The position numbers were made by a program, and so were the translations under genes. The notes beneath the pieces are model-generated. The model was not told the DNA's origin and made no database searches. It saw only the letters and a list, made by a program, of their open reading frames with translations. Positions 59,101 through 59,359 of a stretch of 64,000 nt of DNA are shown here, one piece after another. Position 1 is the stretch's first letter; each line of letters starts with the position of its first letter. Origin of the DNA: Membranipora membranacea (taxonomy: Eukaryota; Bryozoa; Gymnolaemata; Cheilostomatida; Membraniporidae); contig OU612072.1 of NCBI GenBank assembly GCA_914767715.1, forward strand, positions 5,332,001 through 5,396,000. Reading direction: 5' to 3'.

Positions 59101-59359
59101 AGTAATTACTTGATAACTTATTGGAGACCCCCCCCCCCCTAGTAAGCAGCTCGGCATCATATTGATAGTACTTGATTCGAGTACTCTTGTTCCAGGATAG
59201 CATATTCCTAATCTTGAACGTATATCTGATCATTCAGGGACGATCTATGTACTGCTGATCCTGGGAGTGATCTGTGGATGTTTGCTGACTGCTGAGATAT
59301 ACATAATCGCAACGGCTAGACAGCTAAGAGGCATCAACTCTGTCGTCCCTAGAAGATAG
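2081..59359 (+). CDS. Chimeric adhesion receptor: SP-Ly6/uPAR-CTLD-TSP1-CUB-TSP1x7-cadherin x5-TM (22 exons)
   Basis: Proposed exons: 2081-2144, 2182-2297, 26414-26636, 26921-27112, 42989-43213, 43312-43479, 44282-44466, 44913-45066, 45211-45312, 45456-46538, 46798-46911, 48819-48974, 49227-49385, 50619-50837, 54207-54382, 54902-55391, 55560-55736, 56005-56234, 56522-56672, 56782-56979, 57759-57869 and 59238-59359. Every exon is bounded by AG/GT, and all phases are compatible, giving one open frame of about 4.8 kb (about 1,605 residues) ending at TAG 57357-style codon 59357-59359. Domains in half (Ly6, CTLD, CUB) rejoin correctly across introns, which is strong evidence for one gene. It should be a type I plasma-membrane receptor or adhesion protein with a very large modular ectodomain and almost no cytoplasmic tail. 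Ligand and function are unknown. The first exon is the least certain, and extra small exons could have been missed. Confidence 0.82.
2182..2297 (+). CDS. Exon 2: N-terminal half of Ly6/uPAR three-finger domain
   Basis: Acceptor TTTCTTTGTAG, donor AAG|GTGAGT. Incoming phase 1, outgoing phase 0. It encodes SGSCYSCSFDDPFSPYDGTC and a following SC pair, the CxxC opening and the first finger of a Ly6/uPAR (LU) domain. The missing half, with the diagnostic CC...LCN ending, is on the next exon 24 kb downstream and joins in frame. LU domains are disulfide-rich extracellular folds often used for ligand or partner binding. This one heads a long transmembrane receptor instead of being GPI-anchored. Confidence 0.82.
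2298..3152. other. Start of the 24-kb intron, no recognised feature
   Basis: No domain, transposon protein or RNA gene recognised. Overlapping open frames near 2303-2566 on both strands have no family resemblance and are probably chance. Confidence 0.4.
3153..3980. repeat. Minisatellite of ~14-bp TTTTGCCAATCNCA units
   Basis: About 830 bp of imperfect tandem units built on TTTGCCAATC followed by 3-5 variable bases. Many units carry a CCAAT pentamer. Higher-order blocks recur (for example the stretch at 3205-3300 resembles 3475-3570, and 3390-3470 resembles 3630-3710 and 3785-3860). Several overlapping pseudo-ORFs on both strands (peptides rich in ANPNL, CQSHFA) are products of the repeat, not genes. 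A shorter array of the same unit in the opposite orientation lies at 26018-26230, near the other end of this intron. Confidence 0.9.
4162..4281 (-). repeat. 3' LTR of the minus-strand Ty3/gypsy relic
   Basis: About 120 bp sharing TATAGTGTATTGTACTCACC, the block CTGCAGGTAGTCCCTATC and the end GGACTACA with 6437-6635. It lacks about 80 bp present in the other copy. On the minus strand it begins TGTAGTCC, and just upstream of it (plus 4282-4304) lies a purine-rich tract (GGAAGGAAAG) that fits a polypurine primer site. Confidence 0.75.
4447..4900 (-). pseudogene. Arg/Glu-rich ORF near the 3' end of the LTR relic
   Basis: Overlapping minus-strand frames of 73 and 118 residues are very rich in Arg and Glu (REREKEVRQDEALEIIVDRE). 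The opposite strand is a long pyrimidine run. It may be the post-integrase tail of pol or a low-complexity product. I recognise no domain. Confidence 0.3.
5236..5405. repeat. Hexanucleotide microsatellite (CTGCCC/CTGACC)n
   Basis: About 28 units of CCTGCC, CCTGAC and CCTGCA variants in tandem. The plus frame reads alternating LP/LT/LH dipeptides and the minus frame GA/GS dipeptides, both artefacts. The minus strand has many spaced GGG or GGGG runs. Confidence 0.92.
5640..6110 (-). pseudogene. Ty3/gypsy integrase fragment
   Basis: The reverse strand reads RYWAPKVIRSDNGPCYISHE, a stop, then GLMEEFSIEHQTSRPYYRQ and SNGMAERGIEMIKTV. These are the second Asp (SDNG) and third catalytic region (HQTSRPYYRQSNGMAER) of a retroviral-type DDE integrase. 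Downstream frames resemble the post-core region (ELKGRQKETMTAATEPK; VNRYHKETG-like) but are shifted. The in-frame stop and missing N-terminal zinc-binding domain show it is non-functional. Confidence 0.75.
6437..6635 (-). repeat. 5' LTR of the minus-strand Ty3/gypsy relic
   Basis: About 200 bp, the longer copy of the LTR. On the minus strand it runs from TGTAGTCCG to TACACTATA and is followed at once by the TGGTGTCAGAAGT primer-binding-like motif, which identifies it as the 5' LTR. Confidence 0.72.
6731..6776 (+). mobile_element. Family M TIR element, copy B, left end (split by an RTE LINE)
   Basis: GAGATTGTGTCAGGAGTTAT and the following CCCTCATTATAG match the left end of the intact copy at 7765 (GGGGTTGTGTCAGGAGTT...). 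An AT dinucleotide precedes it, as at the intact copy. The element resumes at 13271 after the LINE insertion. Confidence 0.75.
6759..6776. repeat. Left target-site duplication of the RTE LINE
   Basis: ATAGGATTCTGCTATGCG (18 bp) is repeated exactly at 13271-13288. The first copy interrupts family M sequence that continues after the second copy. Confidence 0.92.
6922..7307 (+). pseudogene. LINE endonuclease N-terminal half
   Basis: Reads LRVASLNIGTLTGKSREVAD, LCLQETRWTGG, GDGYKLYYSGGG, NGVAICLS and YNIVPAYAPQQGCKE: the first motifs of the EEP endonuclease fold (N, ETRW, YAPQ). The frame is cut exactly at the X1 insertion and resumes at 10934 with EKQRFWNQLE, so both halves make one domain. Confidence 0.85.
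7308..10933 (+). mobile_element. TIR element X, copy 1 (X1), non-autonomous
   Basis: Begins CTCTGCTCATTAAATGTATT and ends as the reverse complement of CTCTGTTCATTAAAACTATT, giving about 24-bp terminal inverted repeats. It splits the LINE endonuclease frame, and removing it with one copy of the flanking GA restores it, so the target duplication is 2 bp. A second copy in the opposite orientation is at 20381-22797. Without the nested family M element at 7765-8520 it is about 2.87 kb. I see no transposase frame. A tRNA-like box (GTCAGTCGCTCAGCGCGC, near 9217) with a downstream GGTCACGGGTTTGGTT occurs in both copies. Confidence 0.82.
7765..8520 (+). mobile_element. Family M TIR element, copy A, 756 bp
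   Basis: Starts GGGGTTGTGT and ends ACACAACCCC. The flanking AT on each side is a 2-bp target duplication, because copy X2 retains the uninterrupted site (…CTTTCAATTCAATC… on its reverse strand). Subterminal inverted blocks include GATGAGACCATA and TTTATATAAGC. No coding capacity. It is nested inside X1, and copy B of the same family surrounds the LINE that contains X1. Confidence 0.85.
10934..13260 (+). pseudogene. LINE endonuclease C-terminal half and reverse transcriptase
   Basis: Continues the endonuclease (LVLVGDLNGHVGAD, TYTYKSGLNQTVIDYIM), then a linker (WWKIEEEEGDEL; KNKKEAFKDWKRTRS) and reverse transcriptase pieces: LNKSKGPDELPIEMIKKLKD, IPNGWRESNIVPLYRQKGD, NYKGIKLLSHSLKLYERVIE, VDLEKAYDTIPRELIWHCLR, and a C-terminal PQKLKVVMYKTVIRPVLLYG with ETW. 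The final part reads QGRPKHRWKDTIRKDLK. The frames are broken by stops and shifts near 11405, 11555, 11930, 12090 and 12330, and the FADD box region (about 12470) is damaged. Confidence 0.85.
13271..13288. repeat. Right target-site duplication of the RTE LINE
   Basis: Exact 18-bp copy of 6759-6776, followed by the continuation of family M sequence (TATGAGACCATGAATTTG). Confidence 0.92.
13289..14670 (+). mobile_element. Family M copy B (right part) joined to a LINE fragment
   Basis: 13289-13740 aligns with the interior of copy A (for example GCTATCATTGGAGCTGATCA and CACTTTTTGGTATGACAGCC). 13740-14100 is A-rich and not in copy A. 14110-14660 is a degraded reverse transcriptase fragment. The same composite occurs inverted at 18405-19735, so the join predates the duplication of the pair. 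Confidence 0.65.
14110..14660 (+). pseudogene. LINE reverse transcriptase fragment
   Basis: Reads GKSTGPDQI, then KVFPKVWKTARISPIFKSGS and QDDPGSYRP, SMIFEKQLN, and after a frame break FIDFWKAFDCVDHQVL: the N-terminal motifs of a CR1/L2-like LINE reverse transcriptase ending shortly after the first catalytic Asp block. No FADD box remains. Confidence 0.75.
14671..15169. other. No recognised feature
   Basis: AT-rich spacer without a recognised domain. Small frames (for example 14749-14967 on the minus strand) look like chance. Confidence 0.35.
15170..16370 (+). pseudogene. Heavily degraded LINE (jockey/Rex-like) fragment
   Basis: The clearest part is 15890-16010, reading APKDYRPIMLLRLIDKVRET and LIKRRLQKQISPILDP in one frame, the RT finger motif PxxYRPI. 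Around 16300 a peptide ADDTKVFQS fits the (Y/F)ADD catalytic box. The segment before 15690 is only weakly LINE-like. Many stops and shifts in all frames. Confidence 0.55.
16371..17831. other. No recognised feature; short TA microsatellite
   Basis: AT-rich intronic DNA. A TA run lies at 17275-17296. I recognise no gene or transposon motif. Confidence 0.35.
17832..17925 (+). repeat. tRNA-like / tRNA-derived SINE head with an extended terminal stem
   Basis: GATAGCTCAGTTGGTTAGAGC is a good A-box/D-arm and GGGTTCAAACCC a good B-box/T-arm. The ends AGTAGGAGAT and ATCTTCTACT pair over about 10 bp, longer than the 7-bp acceptor stem of a tRNA. The anticodon region (CGTCTTCAACACG, then a long variable stretch) does not make a normal tRNA. 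I therefore call it a SINE or tRNA pseudogene. A related head occurs at 30243-30358 on the other strand. Confidence 0.55.
17926..18404. other. No recognised feature
   Basis: A 73-residue frame at 17983-18204 has no family resemblance. No other signal seen. Confidence 0.3.
18405..19735 (-). mobile_element. Inverted copy C of the family M plus LINE-fragment composite
   Basis: Reverse complement matches 13340-14670 along most of its length: the family M interior (TTGACAGCCAGGGAAAATAT), the A-rich middle, the RT fragment (18720-18960, with the GPDQ and KS-G motifs) and the end CTACAAGACAGGTCTTAGGA. Its family M end is truncated at about 19735, where the 3' end of the minus-strand LINE begins. 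Confidence 0.72.
19860..20380 (-). pseudogene. LINE RT C-terminal region (after X2)
   Basis: Continues the split RT: NYEKTFQIIFKAPDNFL in frame after X2 is removed, then broken frames with the thumb-like pieces YYSFFYPQLIYRLEL and LRPIQTLQKDALRVIKG-like sequence. The 70-residue frame at 19874-20086 is one part. It parallels DLYYTIFYPHLICGLEF in the copy at 63 kb. Confidence 0.68.
20381..22797 (-). mobile_element. TIR element X, copy 2 (X2), 2,417 bp
   Basis: Left end CTCAGTTCATTAAAAGTATT, right end its exact reverse complement, followed by TTGGCTGAA-type and TTTTGGCTTCA-type subterminal sequence that tells the two ends apart. TA flanks both sides (20379-20380 and 22798-22799) as a 2-bp target duplication. 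It is the reverse-oriented partner of X1 and lacks the family M insertion, so it shows the empty site. It breaks the LINE RT frame. No transposase recognised. Confidence 0.87.
22785..23600 (-). pseudogene. LINE reverse transcriptase N-terminal and palm region
   Basis: Reads KKATGPDRLPMQALKDN, a stop, SYRPISMLNSTSKVLEKTLS, NYQFGFRSKRSTTDAI, YFSQAFDTIYHGILIGKLK, SVPRSLVIGHFYFLIYINDL and ILFADDTNIFSTEPE: RT motifs through the FADD catalytic box. The GVPQGS motif is altered to SVPRSL, and an upstream stop interrupts the frame, so it is dead. The open frame ends two codons into X2. Confidence 0.85.
24060..25735 (+). mobile_element. Jockey/Rex-like LINE fragment, plus strand
   Basis: Endonuclease tail (FTSFIYISCYTPRTG, LVMGDFNQLPLHL, CYTRIKGAYSHCNQLAQLGD with SDHH), then RT: LNSRKGAGPDGLIPKVIKLC, PKIWKTATIKPPPKITKPYQ, LKHFRPIALTSCLCKTMDH, FLDFSSAFNTIDIRHLLPEL and TYSGTPQGSVLSPLMFSIYT. 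Frames are broken near 24568 and 25340. It stops before the YADD box and is truncated at both ends. It appears inserted into the minus-strand LINE. Confidence 0.85.
26018..26230. repeat. Second CCAAT minisatellite array, inverted orientation
   Basis: Units of GATTGGCAAAA(T/C)G and variants, the reverse complement of the array at 3153-3980. About 210 bp. Open frames on the minus strand (CQRHFA, CQSHFA) come from the repeat. Confidence 0.9.
26414..26636 (+). CDS. Exon 3: C-terminal half of the Ly6/uPAR domain
   Basis: Acceptor TTTATGTAG, donor ATG|GTGAGT, phases 0 in and 1 out. Encodes VCVTDIKKGN, GCGIPVFCDQG, NACHA and ends HCIYCCAEDLCNYD. The CC...DLCN end is the hallmark of the Ly6/uPAR fold. 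Joined to exon 2 it gives ten cysteines in the expected order. The 284-nt intron that follows is the shortest between large modules in this part. Confidence 0.9.
26921..27112 (+). CDS. Exon 4: N-terminal half of a C-type-lectin-like domain
   Basis: Phase 1/1, 192 nt. Reads DPTCRVGEKQFGDKCVFLG, EWADAWCS and GEVYAPLTNEDNVKLKNWI. The CxxG...FGDKC opening, the second cysteine helix (EWADAWC) and the A-x-L-x-N-x-E segment fit the first half of a CTLD. The second half is on the next exon, 15.9 kb away. Confidence 0.85.
27113..27799. other. Start of the 15.9-kb intron, no recognised feature
   Basis: No domain or repeat recognised. Confidence 0.35.
27800..28390 (-). pseudogene. C-terminal fragment of a LINE polyprotein
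   Basis: Minus-strand frames read FWWSGNAVPMPSDSLPKQIM followed by YSELHNGKRSTAGQRKRYKD, a pattern common at the very end of RTE/endonuclease-RT type ORFs (W-G-H-V-x-R-M ... G-K-R-x-x-G-x-x-x-x-Y-K-D). Upstream (28350-28030) a frame-shifted peptide RQLGLLALIQHKEQHWI would be the preceding part. The 5' truncation is typical of LINE insertions. Confidence 0.65.
28391..29835. other. No recognised feature
   Basis: AT-rich intron DNA without recognised coding or repeat structure. Confidence 0.3.
29836..29960. repeat. Short minisatellite of ~20-bp (A)AACTTGGCCC units
   Basis: Six or so imperfect units built on AACTTGGCCC followed by 7-12 AT-rich bases (GTATATAAAAT, ATGTAATAA, AAAATAGTTA). GC/AT blocks alternate. 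Confidence 0.75.
30243..30358 (-). repeat. tRNA-derived SINE
   Basis: On the minus strand it reads AGAGATAGCTCAGTGTTAGG (A box), then GGTTCAAACCCCACCGGG (B box) and a non-tRNA tail GTGCACTGACTTAGCTGTCG. The A-box start is shared with 17832. The pieces between the boxes do not fold as a functional anticodon arm. Confidence 0.7.
30360..31130. other. No recognised feature
   Basis: No supported gene or repeat. Confidence 0.3.
31140..31830 (+). pseudogene. Integrase-like transposon fragment
   Basis: Reads AKDGKEYRYILSVLDNISQF and SARPLLRKS, the D-x-x-S...R-x-L pattern at the start of a retroviral-type or Ginger-type integrase core, then LDIFDTY. Further pieces about 31640-31750 suggest the later part (KTKKGTRKDIEKT). 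Frames are interrupted repeatedly, and no complete DDE triad can be read. Confidence 0.5.
32025..32738 (+). other. Unassigned open segments
   Basis: Frames of 71 and 78 residues and an intervening peptide (IRPDGQIVSDQSELYIALGH) look somewhat coding but show no family I recognise. They may belong to the same dead transposon as 31140-31830. Confidence 0.2.
32740..33993 (+). mobile_element. CR1/L2-like LINE fragment with its 3' end
   Basis: RT motifs in order: QISPVPKVAQPKIYKDYR, VGVDFSKAFDKEQPQIILDK, DVSVGAPLGTNLGPHLFI, VIRYADDTSIYQSFAN, then MLLNPEETTIIDFLFNYKH and a C-terminal piece IKRNTARIPFRKPTNSRP ending in a stop at 33953. GVPQGS is changed to GAPLGT. The 3' UTR-like end ACCTCTAAT...ACCCTATAGGAG (33948-33989) recurs inverted at 38645-38680. 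The 5' end is missing. Confidence 0.78.
34090..34185 (+). repeat. tRNA-derived SINE or tRNA pseudogene with a T-run terminator
   Basis: TGTAGTGGTCTAAGTGC (A box) and GGGTTCAAATCCC (B box) are good, followed by CCTTGGACATTTTTTT, a run of T that would end Pol III transcription. The region after TTGCAATC is too long for a standard variable loop, and the acceptor ends pair poorly, so a true tRNA is unlikely. The same TTGCAATC occurs in the element at 40098. Confidence 0.6.
34464..37361 (-). CDS. LINE ORF2: endonuclease-reverse transcriptase, 965 aa
   Basis: N-terminal EEP (APE-like) endonuclease with IRILHHNVRSLL (about residue 50), NETWLRPE, VLLGDFNINW (about 190), LLDHIY and SDHYA (about 265). 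Linker to about residue 480, then reverse transcriptase with LVTPIFKKGDHTNPSNYRPI (about 545), FGFRKSHSCEQ, SLDVRKAFDSVNH (about 645), GVPQGSILGPLLF and the catalytic FADDTLIF (about 720). The C-terminal part has VKLLGVILDQ-like, YVRPILEYCS and RRRATFDRF. No RNase H domain is evident. It would nick the genome and carry out target-primed reverse transcription in the nucleus. Its start codon overlaps the ORF1 stop (ATGATTAA). Confidence 0.95.
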   Translation of the reverse strand: MINTNVSGNNVFDTNLFYHRKLWNDIDCLADQNFRPNYFNESNQRIRILHHNVRSLLKRFSFFESLNLNESVDIFSVNETWLRPEIPDSLVTLPGFGIVRSDRNSTLKSRAGGAAIFVSSKFSFSVLDKPKDRLSDFCDSVWIEINFSHKPTIVSSIYIPPDVKKSDFIECLIEVLNMRELKGKQVVLLGDFNINWNQNTREKISIRLGLDVFNLEQKVTGVTFCSFKGNESLLDHIYASKNLEVEKSGILTCDRTVSDHYATFVILKVSKIIRPRRKLIHFRNFKSIDNIAFFNHAKSLPFLQLCSDTSRSLDERIDLFDSLISNLLNNHAPIMTRRIRHHKNPWMNSSLLRLIRFKNQTYKSIFKSPKNQNIQPSTLDDFRKLKSYTLNQIRKAKKYYYIDKLNDSKSSFYQTCGTLLGKADKKSEIDSLVFNNTLVTDEKEIANTFNTFFTSICSQQKLDVKEACQHMTYKTPLTKFEFTKISTEQVRRKLLSMSPKKRGGVEKIPTFIYQILSNIIALPITILINESFLTKSFPSSLKMALVTPIFKKGDHTNPSNYRPISSLPIMSKIFEAFLNDQLSTFLTSHKLLNIRQFGFRKSHSCEQLLLSLLDVWKSKLDSSSPCYISALSLDVRKAFDSVNHQLLLTKLKYLYIAESAQSMLSSYLNNRLQCFKVGNATSGVLNIKSGVPQGSILGPLLFNIAINDLLGKFSNSFAFADDTLIFEISDSLNEAISKSESLVTMVTNWYSVNGFNLNLDKTQFCVFSNRKVETIPNLVSNNVQIKSATSIKLLGVILDQHLSLKTYVESLVLKSNRVLFCLSKIRKFVNPSHLLQAYKSYVRPILEYCSSLLLNTSDYNSNLLELCQNRAIRIILGTNSFFSISTGREILNLSTLSDRRRATFDRFVNNATLGKNTSFFILKLINSCKMHNRVLRSGRRIIKPKYRTKYGKTRFLNQFISFSKS
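37354..38571 (-). CDS. LINE ORF1 protein with N-terminal RNase H1-like hybrid-binding domain, 405 aa
   Basis: After a basic start (RAKKRKRKNKEQ, a likely nuclear or RNA-binding patch) residues about 20-68 read NYLLYAVSKGKITGLFKNW, SCSHSVIGI and YKGFNDLESAKQYL. This matches the RNase H1 N-terminal hybrid-binding / caulimovirus viroplasmin fold: YAV..G...G.(Y/F)..W..C...V.G....Y..F.....A...L. A heptad-like region (LDQITKLITRVDALENIIV, about 130-200) suggests a coiled coil. The C-terminal third has RRM / pre-C2HC-like pieces (RSFVIYDLQPTE; HVAVVKGVPLHMTPEDIVMD). No CCHC knuckles. It should bind LINE RNA, and perhaps RNA-DNA hybrids, in the ribonucleoprotein. Confidence 0.9.
   Translation of the reverse strand: MDQNTRAKKRKRKNKEQNGNYLLYAVSKGKITGLFKNWLSCSHSVIGIKSSAYKGFNDLESAKQYLKESGTAVKYISCTESDFLKPNFEEDTKSIDSFSTMSLDNVIEASTSAQQSTTGHGQVVTSCHLCPQILDQITKLITRVDALENIIVKQNGIISSLNTEMEANKEQIVERNSSLIKEEFLKLNESTVGLSDKITTYADKAAVKPKKNEILRRIPKNAEQRNKIPFEPKRSFVIYDLQPTEIPNINIDKIRMAICQRHGSTKVDFINRYKFDQNNLSKCKFLIQLSNQSDLKKIVEEWDESTFGGSKARFTIQPVPHVAVVKGVPLHMTPEDIVMDVNADYRCTTAYRITTTDGKPLRAVKLQFLNDIEKDRAIQNGVVFRSQYNILLNVEELRHKKSSND
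38599..38633 (-). promoter_or_regulatory. Hairpin in the LINE 5' UTR
   Basis: ATCGAGTTG (38599-38607) and CAACTCGAT (38625-38633) are perfect 9-bp inverted repeats with a 17-nt loop, at the extreme 5' end of the element, 28 nt before the ORF1 start. It could structure the transcript end. Function is inferred only. Confidence 0.55.
38645..38680 (-). repeat. Fragment of a LINE 3' end, inverted copy
   Basis: On the minus strand ACCTCTAATAAAAATATACC followed by CTATAGGAGTTTA resembles the 3' end at 33948-33993 (ACCTCTAAT...ACCCTATAGGAGCTTA). It touches the 5' end of the intact LINE. Confidence 0.55.
38681..40097. other. No recognised feature
   Basis: AT-rich intron DNA; no domain, RNA gene or repeat recognised. 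Confidence 0.3.
40098..40180 (+). repeat. tRNA-derived SINE-like element
   Basis: GCAGCTGAATGGTTAGCGCG (A box) and CCCGGGTTCAAACAG (B box) separated by a long spacer containing CTTGCAATCAATGAC. TTGCAATC is shared with 34090-34185. Not a foldable tRNA. Confidence 0.55.
40181..42988. other. End of the 15.9-kb intron, no recognised feature
   Basis: Several small frames (for example 41576-41854 and 42291-42545) have no recognised domain. No transposon motif seen. Confidence 0.3.
42989..43213 (+). CDS. Exon 5: C-terminal half of the C-type-lectin-like domain
   Basis: Acceptor CCTTTCAG, phases 1/1, 225 nt. Reads PDALIWLNYITDGTTTET, FNDFLGTPTGTPGGCVTLNE, NGWTKRQC and APVCST. These are the IWLN strand, the GGCV cysteine, the W..xxC and the final VC of the fold. 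The EPN/QPD and WND calcium and sugar motifs are absent (GTPTG; GWTKRQC), so classical Ca-dependent sugar binding is unlikely. Confidence 0.87.
43312..43479 (+). CDS. Exon 6: TSP1 repeat 1
   Basis: Phases 1/1, 168 nt. Reads NGWGAWTIWSGCSSTCGVTG then RRRICETPPKFAGSPCSG and ends EDCNRIPCQ. WxxW (AWTIW), CSSTCG and six cysteines define a thrombospondin type 1 repeat. WxxW is a C-mannosylation motif and CxxTCG an O-fucose motif in this family. Confidence 0.92.
43480..44281. other. Intron, no recognised feature
   Basis: No gene or repeat recognised in this 800-bp intron. Confidence 0.4.
44282..44466 (+). CDS. Exon 7: N-terminal half of a CUB domain
   Basis: Phases 1 in, 0 out. Reads RCGEYNDSIGGVITSPDYPN, NYPNDYQCMWFINLP, VNISVIDSGIQYCENCECDA with LE at the end. 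The G-x-I-x-S-P-x-Y-P-x-x-Y-P signature, the C..C pair and the CDALE strand are diagnostic of CUB. Confidence 0.93.
44913..45066 (+). CDS. Exon 8: C-terminal half of the CUB domain
   Basis: Phases 0 in, 1 out. Reads IYDNTTADEALLKYCGSNQ, SNSIIIRFASGEEVNGTGWK and VEWYG: the IYDG-like strand, YCG cysteine, the S-x-x-x-x-x-F-x-S-D-like turn and final G-x-x-x-x-Y of a CUB fold. Joins exon 7 in frame (CDALE|IYD). Confidence 0.93.
45211..45312 (+). CDS. Exon 9: linker between CUB and the TSP1 array
   Basis: 102 nt, phases 1/1, acceptor TTTTCTCCAG, donor CAAC|GTGAGA. Encodes APQILYNIFANNCSAGENTW and VIFNHHQWPPPYIQ. Phase symmetry and splice sites support it, but no domain is recognised and a single cysteine is present. 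It could be skipped without breaking the frame. Confidence 0.6.
45456..46538 (+). CDS. Exon 10: six and a half tandem TSP1 repeats in one exon
   Basis: 1,083 nt (361 codons), phases 1/1. Repeats start near 45456, 45620, 45791, 45961, 46132, 46303 and 46474, with a period of about 57 codons and a CPIDGNW spacer. Each has a W-x-x-W strand and C-x-x-(S/T/E)-C-(G/N) core, for example CTSTCGGGS, CSSSCGGGN, CDASCNGGS, CSVTCGSG. The units at 46132 and 46303 are almost identical in DNA, with a 171-bp offset. NWT sequons occur at the tryptophan strand of several repeats. Ectodomain stalk or ligand-binding array; TSP1 arrays often bind glycosaminoglycans or matrix. Confidence 0.95.
46798..46911 (+). 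CDS. Exon 11: end of TSP1 repeat 8
   Basis: 114 nt, phases 1/1. Reads LMQRSRDCDNPFPTNGGSPC then SGEDEEILKCEEEECA. It completes the repeat begun by CSVTCGSG at the end of exon 10. Confidence 0.9.
46912..48818. other. 1.9-kb intron, no recognised feature
   Basis: Small frames at 46991-47173 and 47711-47908 are without recognised domains. An undetected small phase-1 exon is possible here, because the module type changes from TSP1 to cadherin across it. Confidence 0.4.
48819..48974 (+). CDS. Exon 12: cadherin repeat 1, first half
   Basis: 156 nt, phases 1/1. Reads KNRAPHFEKHEYTVELYEEQ and SPGNSVVNLTASDEDVGPNG: the A-P-x-F start, the E-x-Q-S-P-G helix and the D-x-D-x-G-x-N-G calcium motif of a classical cadherin repeat. 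The acceptor (TTTTGTGGGTAG) is somewhat weak. Confidence 0.88.
49227..49385 (+). CDS. Exon 13: cadherin repeat 1, second half
   Basis: 159 nt, phases 1/1. Reads GFSLNAVTGELTTSAVLDRE then DTEFYNLTVYVTDKADSPLT. The F-x-x-x-x-x-T-G-x-x-x-x-x-x-L-D-R-E and L-x-V-x-V-x-D motifs fit exactly. Confidence 0.95.
49386..50618. other. Intron with a homopolymer tract
   Basis: 1.2-kb intron. Contains a G-rich tract at about 50202-50213. No gene recognised. Confidence 0.4.
50619..50837 (+). CDS. Exon 14: end of cadherin repeat 1 and first half of repeat 2
   Basis: 219 nt, phases 1/1. Reads TLVIIHVLDINDNEPQLMDE then PYSAAILESEQPGTQILTIH, AKDADLDKNAALTYSI and FTIDHYTG. DINDNEP is the canonical calcium linker, and DADLDKNA the next repeat's D-x-D motif. 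Confidence 0.95.
50838..54206. other. 3.4-kb intron carrying a foldback element
   Basis: Contains the inverted-repeat element described at 50935-53412. Poly-C at 51782-51794. Otherwise no recognised feature. Confidence 0.45.
50935..53412. mobile_element. Foldback-type inverted-repeat element
   Basis: Left arm 50935-51415 and right arm 52915-53412 are diverged inverted copies: for example GTGCATGGATAGTGTATGCA on the left against TGCATACACCAGCCATGCAC on the right, and CCATTTTGAAAATCAAAATA against TATTTTGATTTTCAAAATGG. The outer ends (CCTACATAATTGTTGCGCAA and TTGCGCAATAATTAAGTAGG) also pair. The loop of about 1.5 kb has no transposase that I can see. Confidence 0.75.
54207..54382 (+). CDS. Exon 15: cadherin repeat 2, second half
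   Basis: 176 nt, phases 1 in, 0 out. Reads GVLSSAAELDYERHQSYNIL then IDVSDMGSPSLSSTTTATVD and VLDCNDNRPLF. L-D-Y-E-x-x-x-x-Y and D-x-G-S-P-x-L are classical; the linker is DCNDNRP instead of DINDN. Confidence 0.94.
54902..55391 (+). CDS. Exon 16: cadherin repeat 3 and most of repeat 4
   Basis: 490 nt, phases 0 in, 1 out, the largest cadherin exon. Repeat 3 reads ADNERVGSVVGFVKAYDVD, GASHFSVRPSGAIVLRF and TVLIIDSKPKFQ, where the usual D-x-N-D-N is reduced to DSKP, so calcium binding at that linker is probably lost. Repeat 4 opens ATVDENTPVGTEVMNVVAD and goes on to YLNIHPLTGVISIK. Confidence 0.92.
55560..55736 (+). CDS. Exon 17: end of cadherin repeat 4 and start of repeat 5
   Basis: 177 nt, phases 1/1. 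Reads ADREMFTELLFKVMVINGLL, then TVPARIEINDMNDNTPVLSP and FYNTEIMLS. NDMNDNTP restores the calcium linker. Confidence 0.92.
56005..56234 (+). CDS. Exon 18: cadherin repeat 5
   Basis: 230 nt, phases 1 in, 0 out. Reads VVIVHAVDPDYGDNGTVSYS, then NHFSIDQTTGQITTG and FILLVKASDNGDPKRDS. D-P-D-Y-G-D-N-G and A-S-D-N-G-D-P are textbook cadherin motifs. Confidence 0.95.
56522..56672 (+). CDS. Exon 19: membrane-proximal region after the last cadherin repeat
   Basis: 151 nt, phases 0 in, 1 out. Reads VDVFDQVKYMLYIDITSS, NFNVTLFAKTL and IPISVVVHS. It begins with the last strand of cadherin repeat 5 (VRVDVFDQ), then a segment without a recognised family, one N-glycosylation sequon. Confidence 0.85.
56782..56979 (+). 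CDS. Exon 20: cysteine-containing juxtamembrane region
   Basis: 198 nt, phases 1/1, acceptor ATACTGAAG is weak but the upstream tract is T-rich. Reads RNHESDYRSICSIFNAANHR, QNVSCYSTRVWLYGYYYG and KKFVSAAELKVFGLQTT. No domain recognised. The frame stays open past the donor at 56980 to a stop at 57084-57086, and the read-through peptide is itself a membrane segment. Confidence 0.7.
56980..57086 (+). CDS. Possible alternative 3' end: retained-intron transmembrane segment
   Basis: If the donor at 56980 is not used, the frame continues GLCGVTLFILIISIIYTLKK and MSIFIGSKSDIHDIS before TGA. That is a hydrophobic helix followed by a stop-transfer KK. This would give a shorter receptor lacking exons 21-22 with a different membrane anchor and tail. 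No nearby AATAAA was noticed, so the evidence is coding potential only. Confidence 0.4.
57148..57325. repeat. Small direct and inverted repeat cluster
   Basis: The block TTGAATATC(A/G)CAAGGTAA with ATTACATGCATGAAG and AAGGCTA(C/T)CCA is present at 57150-57218 and again at 57250-57322. Between them an inverted piece AGTTATCTTCATGCATGTAA (57221-57240) pairs with TTACATGCATGAAGATAACT (57178-57199). Confidence 0.75.
57339..57671. mobile_element. Long-hairpin MITE, ~333 bp palindrome
   Basis: Ends CAGGCAGTTACTTATGA and TCATAAGTAACTGCCTG are perfect inverted repeats, and pairing continues almost to the centre (GTGTCAGATTTGCATGGTA with TACCATGCAAATCTGACAC; AGGTAACTCTCATTCTCTG with CAGAGAATGAGAGTTACTTT). 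The centre is near 57505. AGT on both sides may be a 3-bp target duplication. No coding capacity. Confidence 0.85.
57759..57869 (+). CDS. Exon 21: acidic juxtamembrane region
   Basis: 111 nt, phases 1/1. Acceptor TTTTACCCTGATTTTAG is strong, donor AAAG|GTAGAG. Reads FRQWRVEDVGVANSDIEPMT, then PEALESSDTVQSSQNK. No domain; acidic and Ser-rich, consistent with an extracellular stem before the membrane helix on exon 22. Confidence 0.75.
57870..59237. other. Last intron, no recognised feature
   Basis: 1.4-kb intron. Poly-C at about 59129-59139. Nothing else recognised. Confidence 0.4.
59238..59359 (+). CDS. Exon 22: transmembrane helix, short tail and stop
   Basis: 122 nt, phase 1 in. Reads TIYVLLILGVICGCLLTAEI then YIIATARQLRGINSVVPRR and TAG. 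A hydrophobic helix of about 23 residues precedes about 15 residues with Arg near the membrane. The tail has no catenin-binding sequence or recognised signalling motif. Confidence 0.85.
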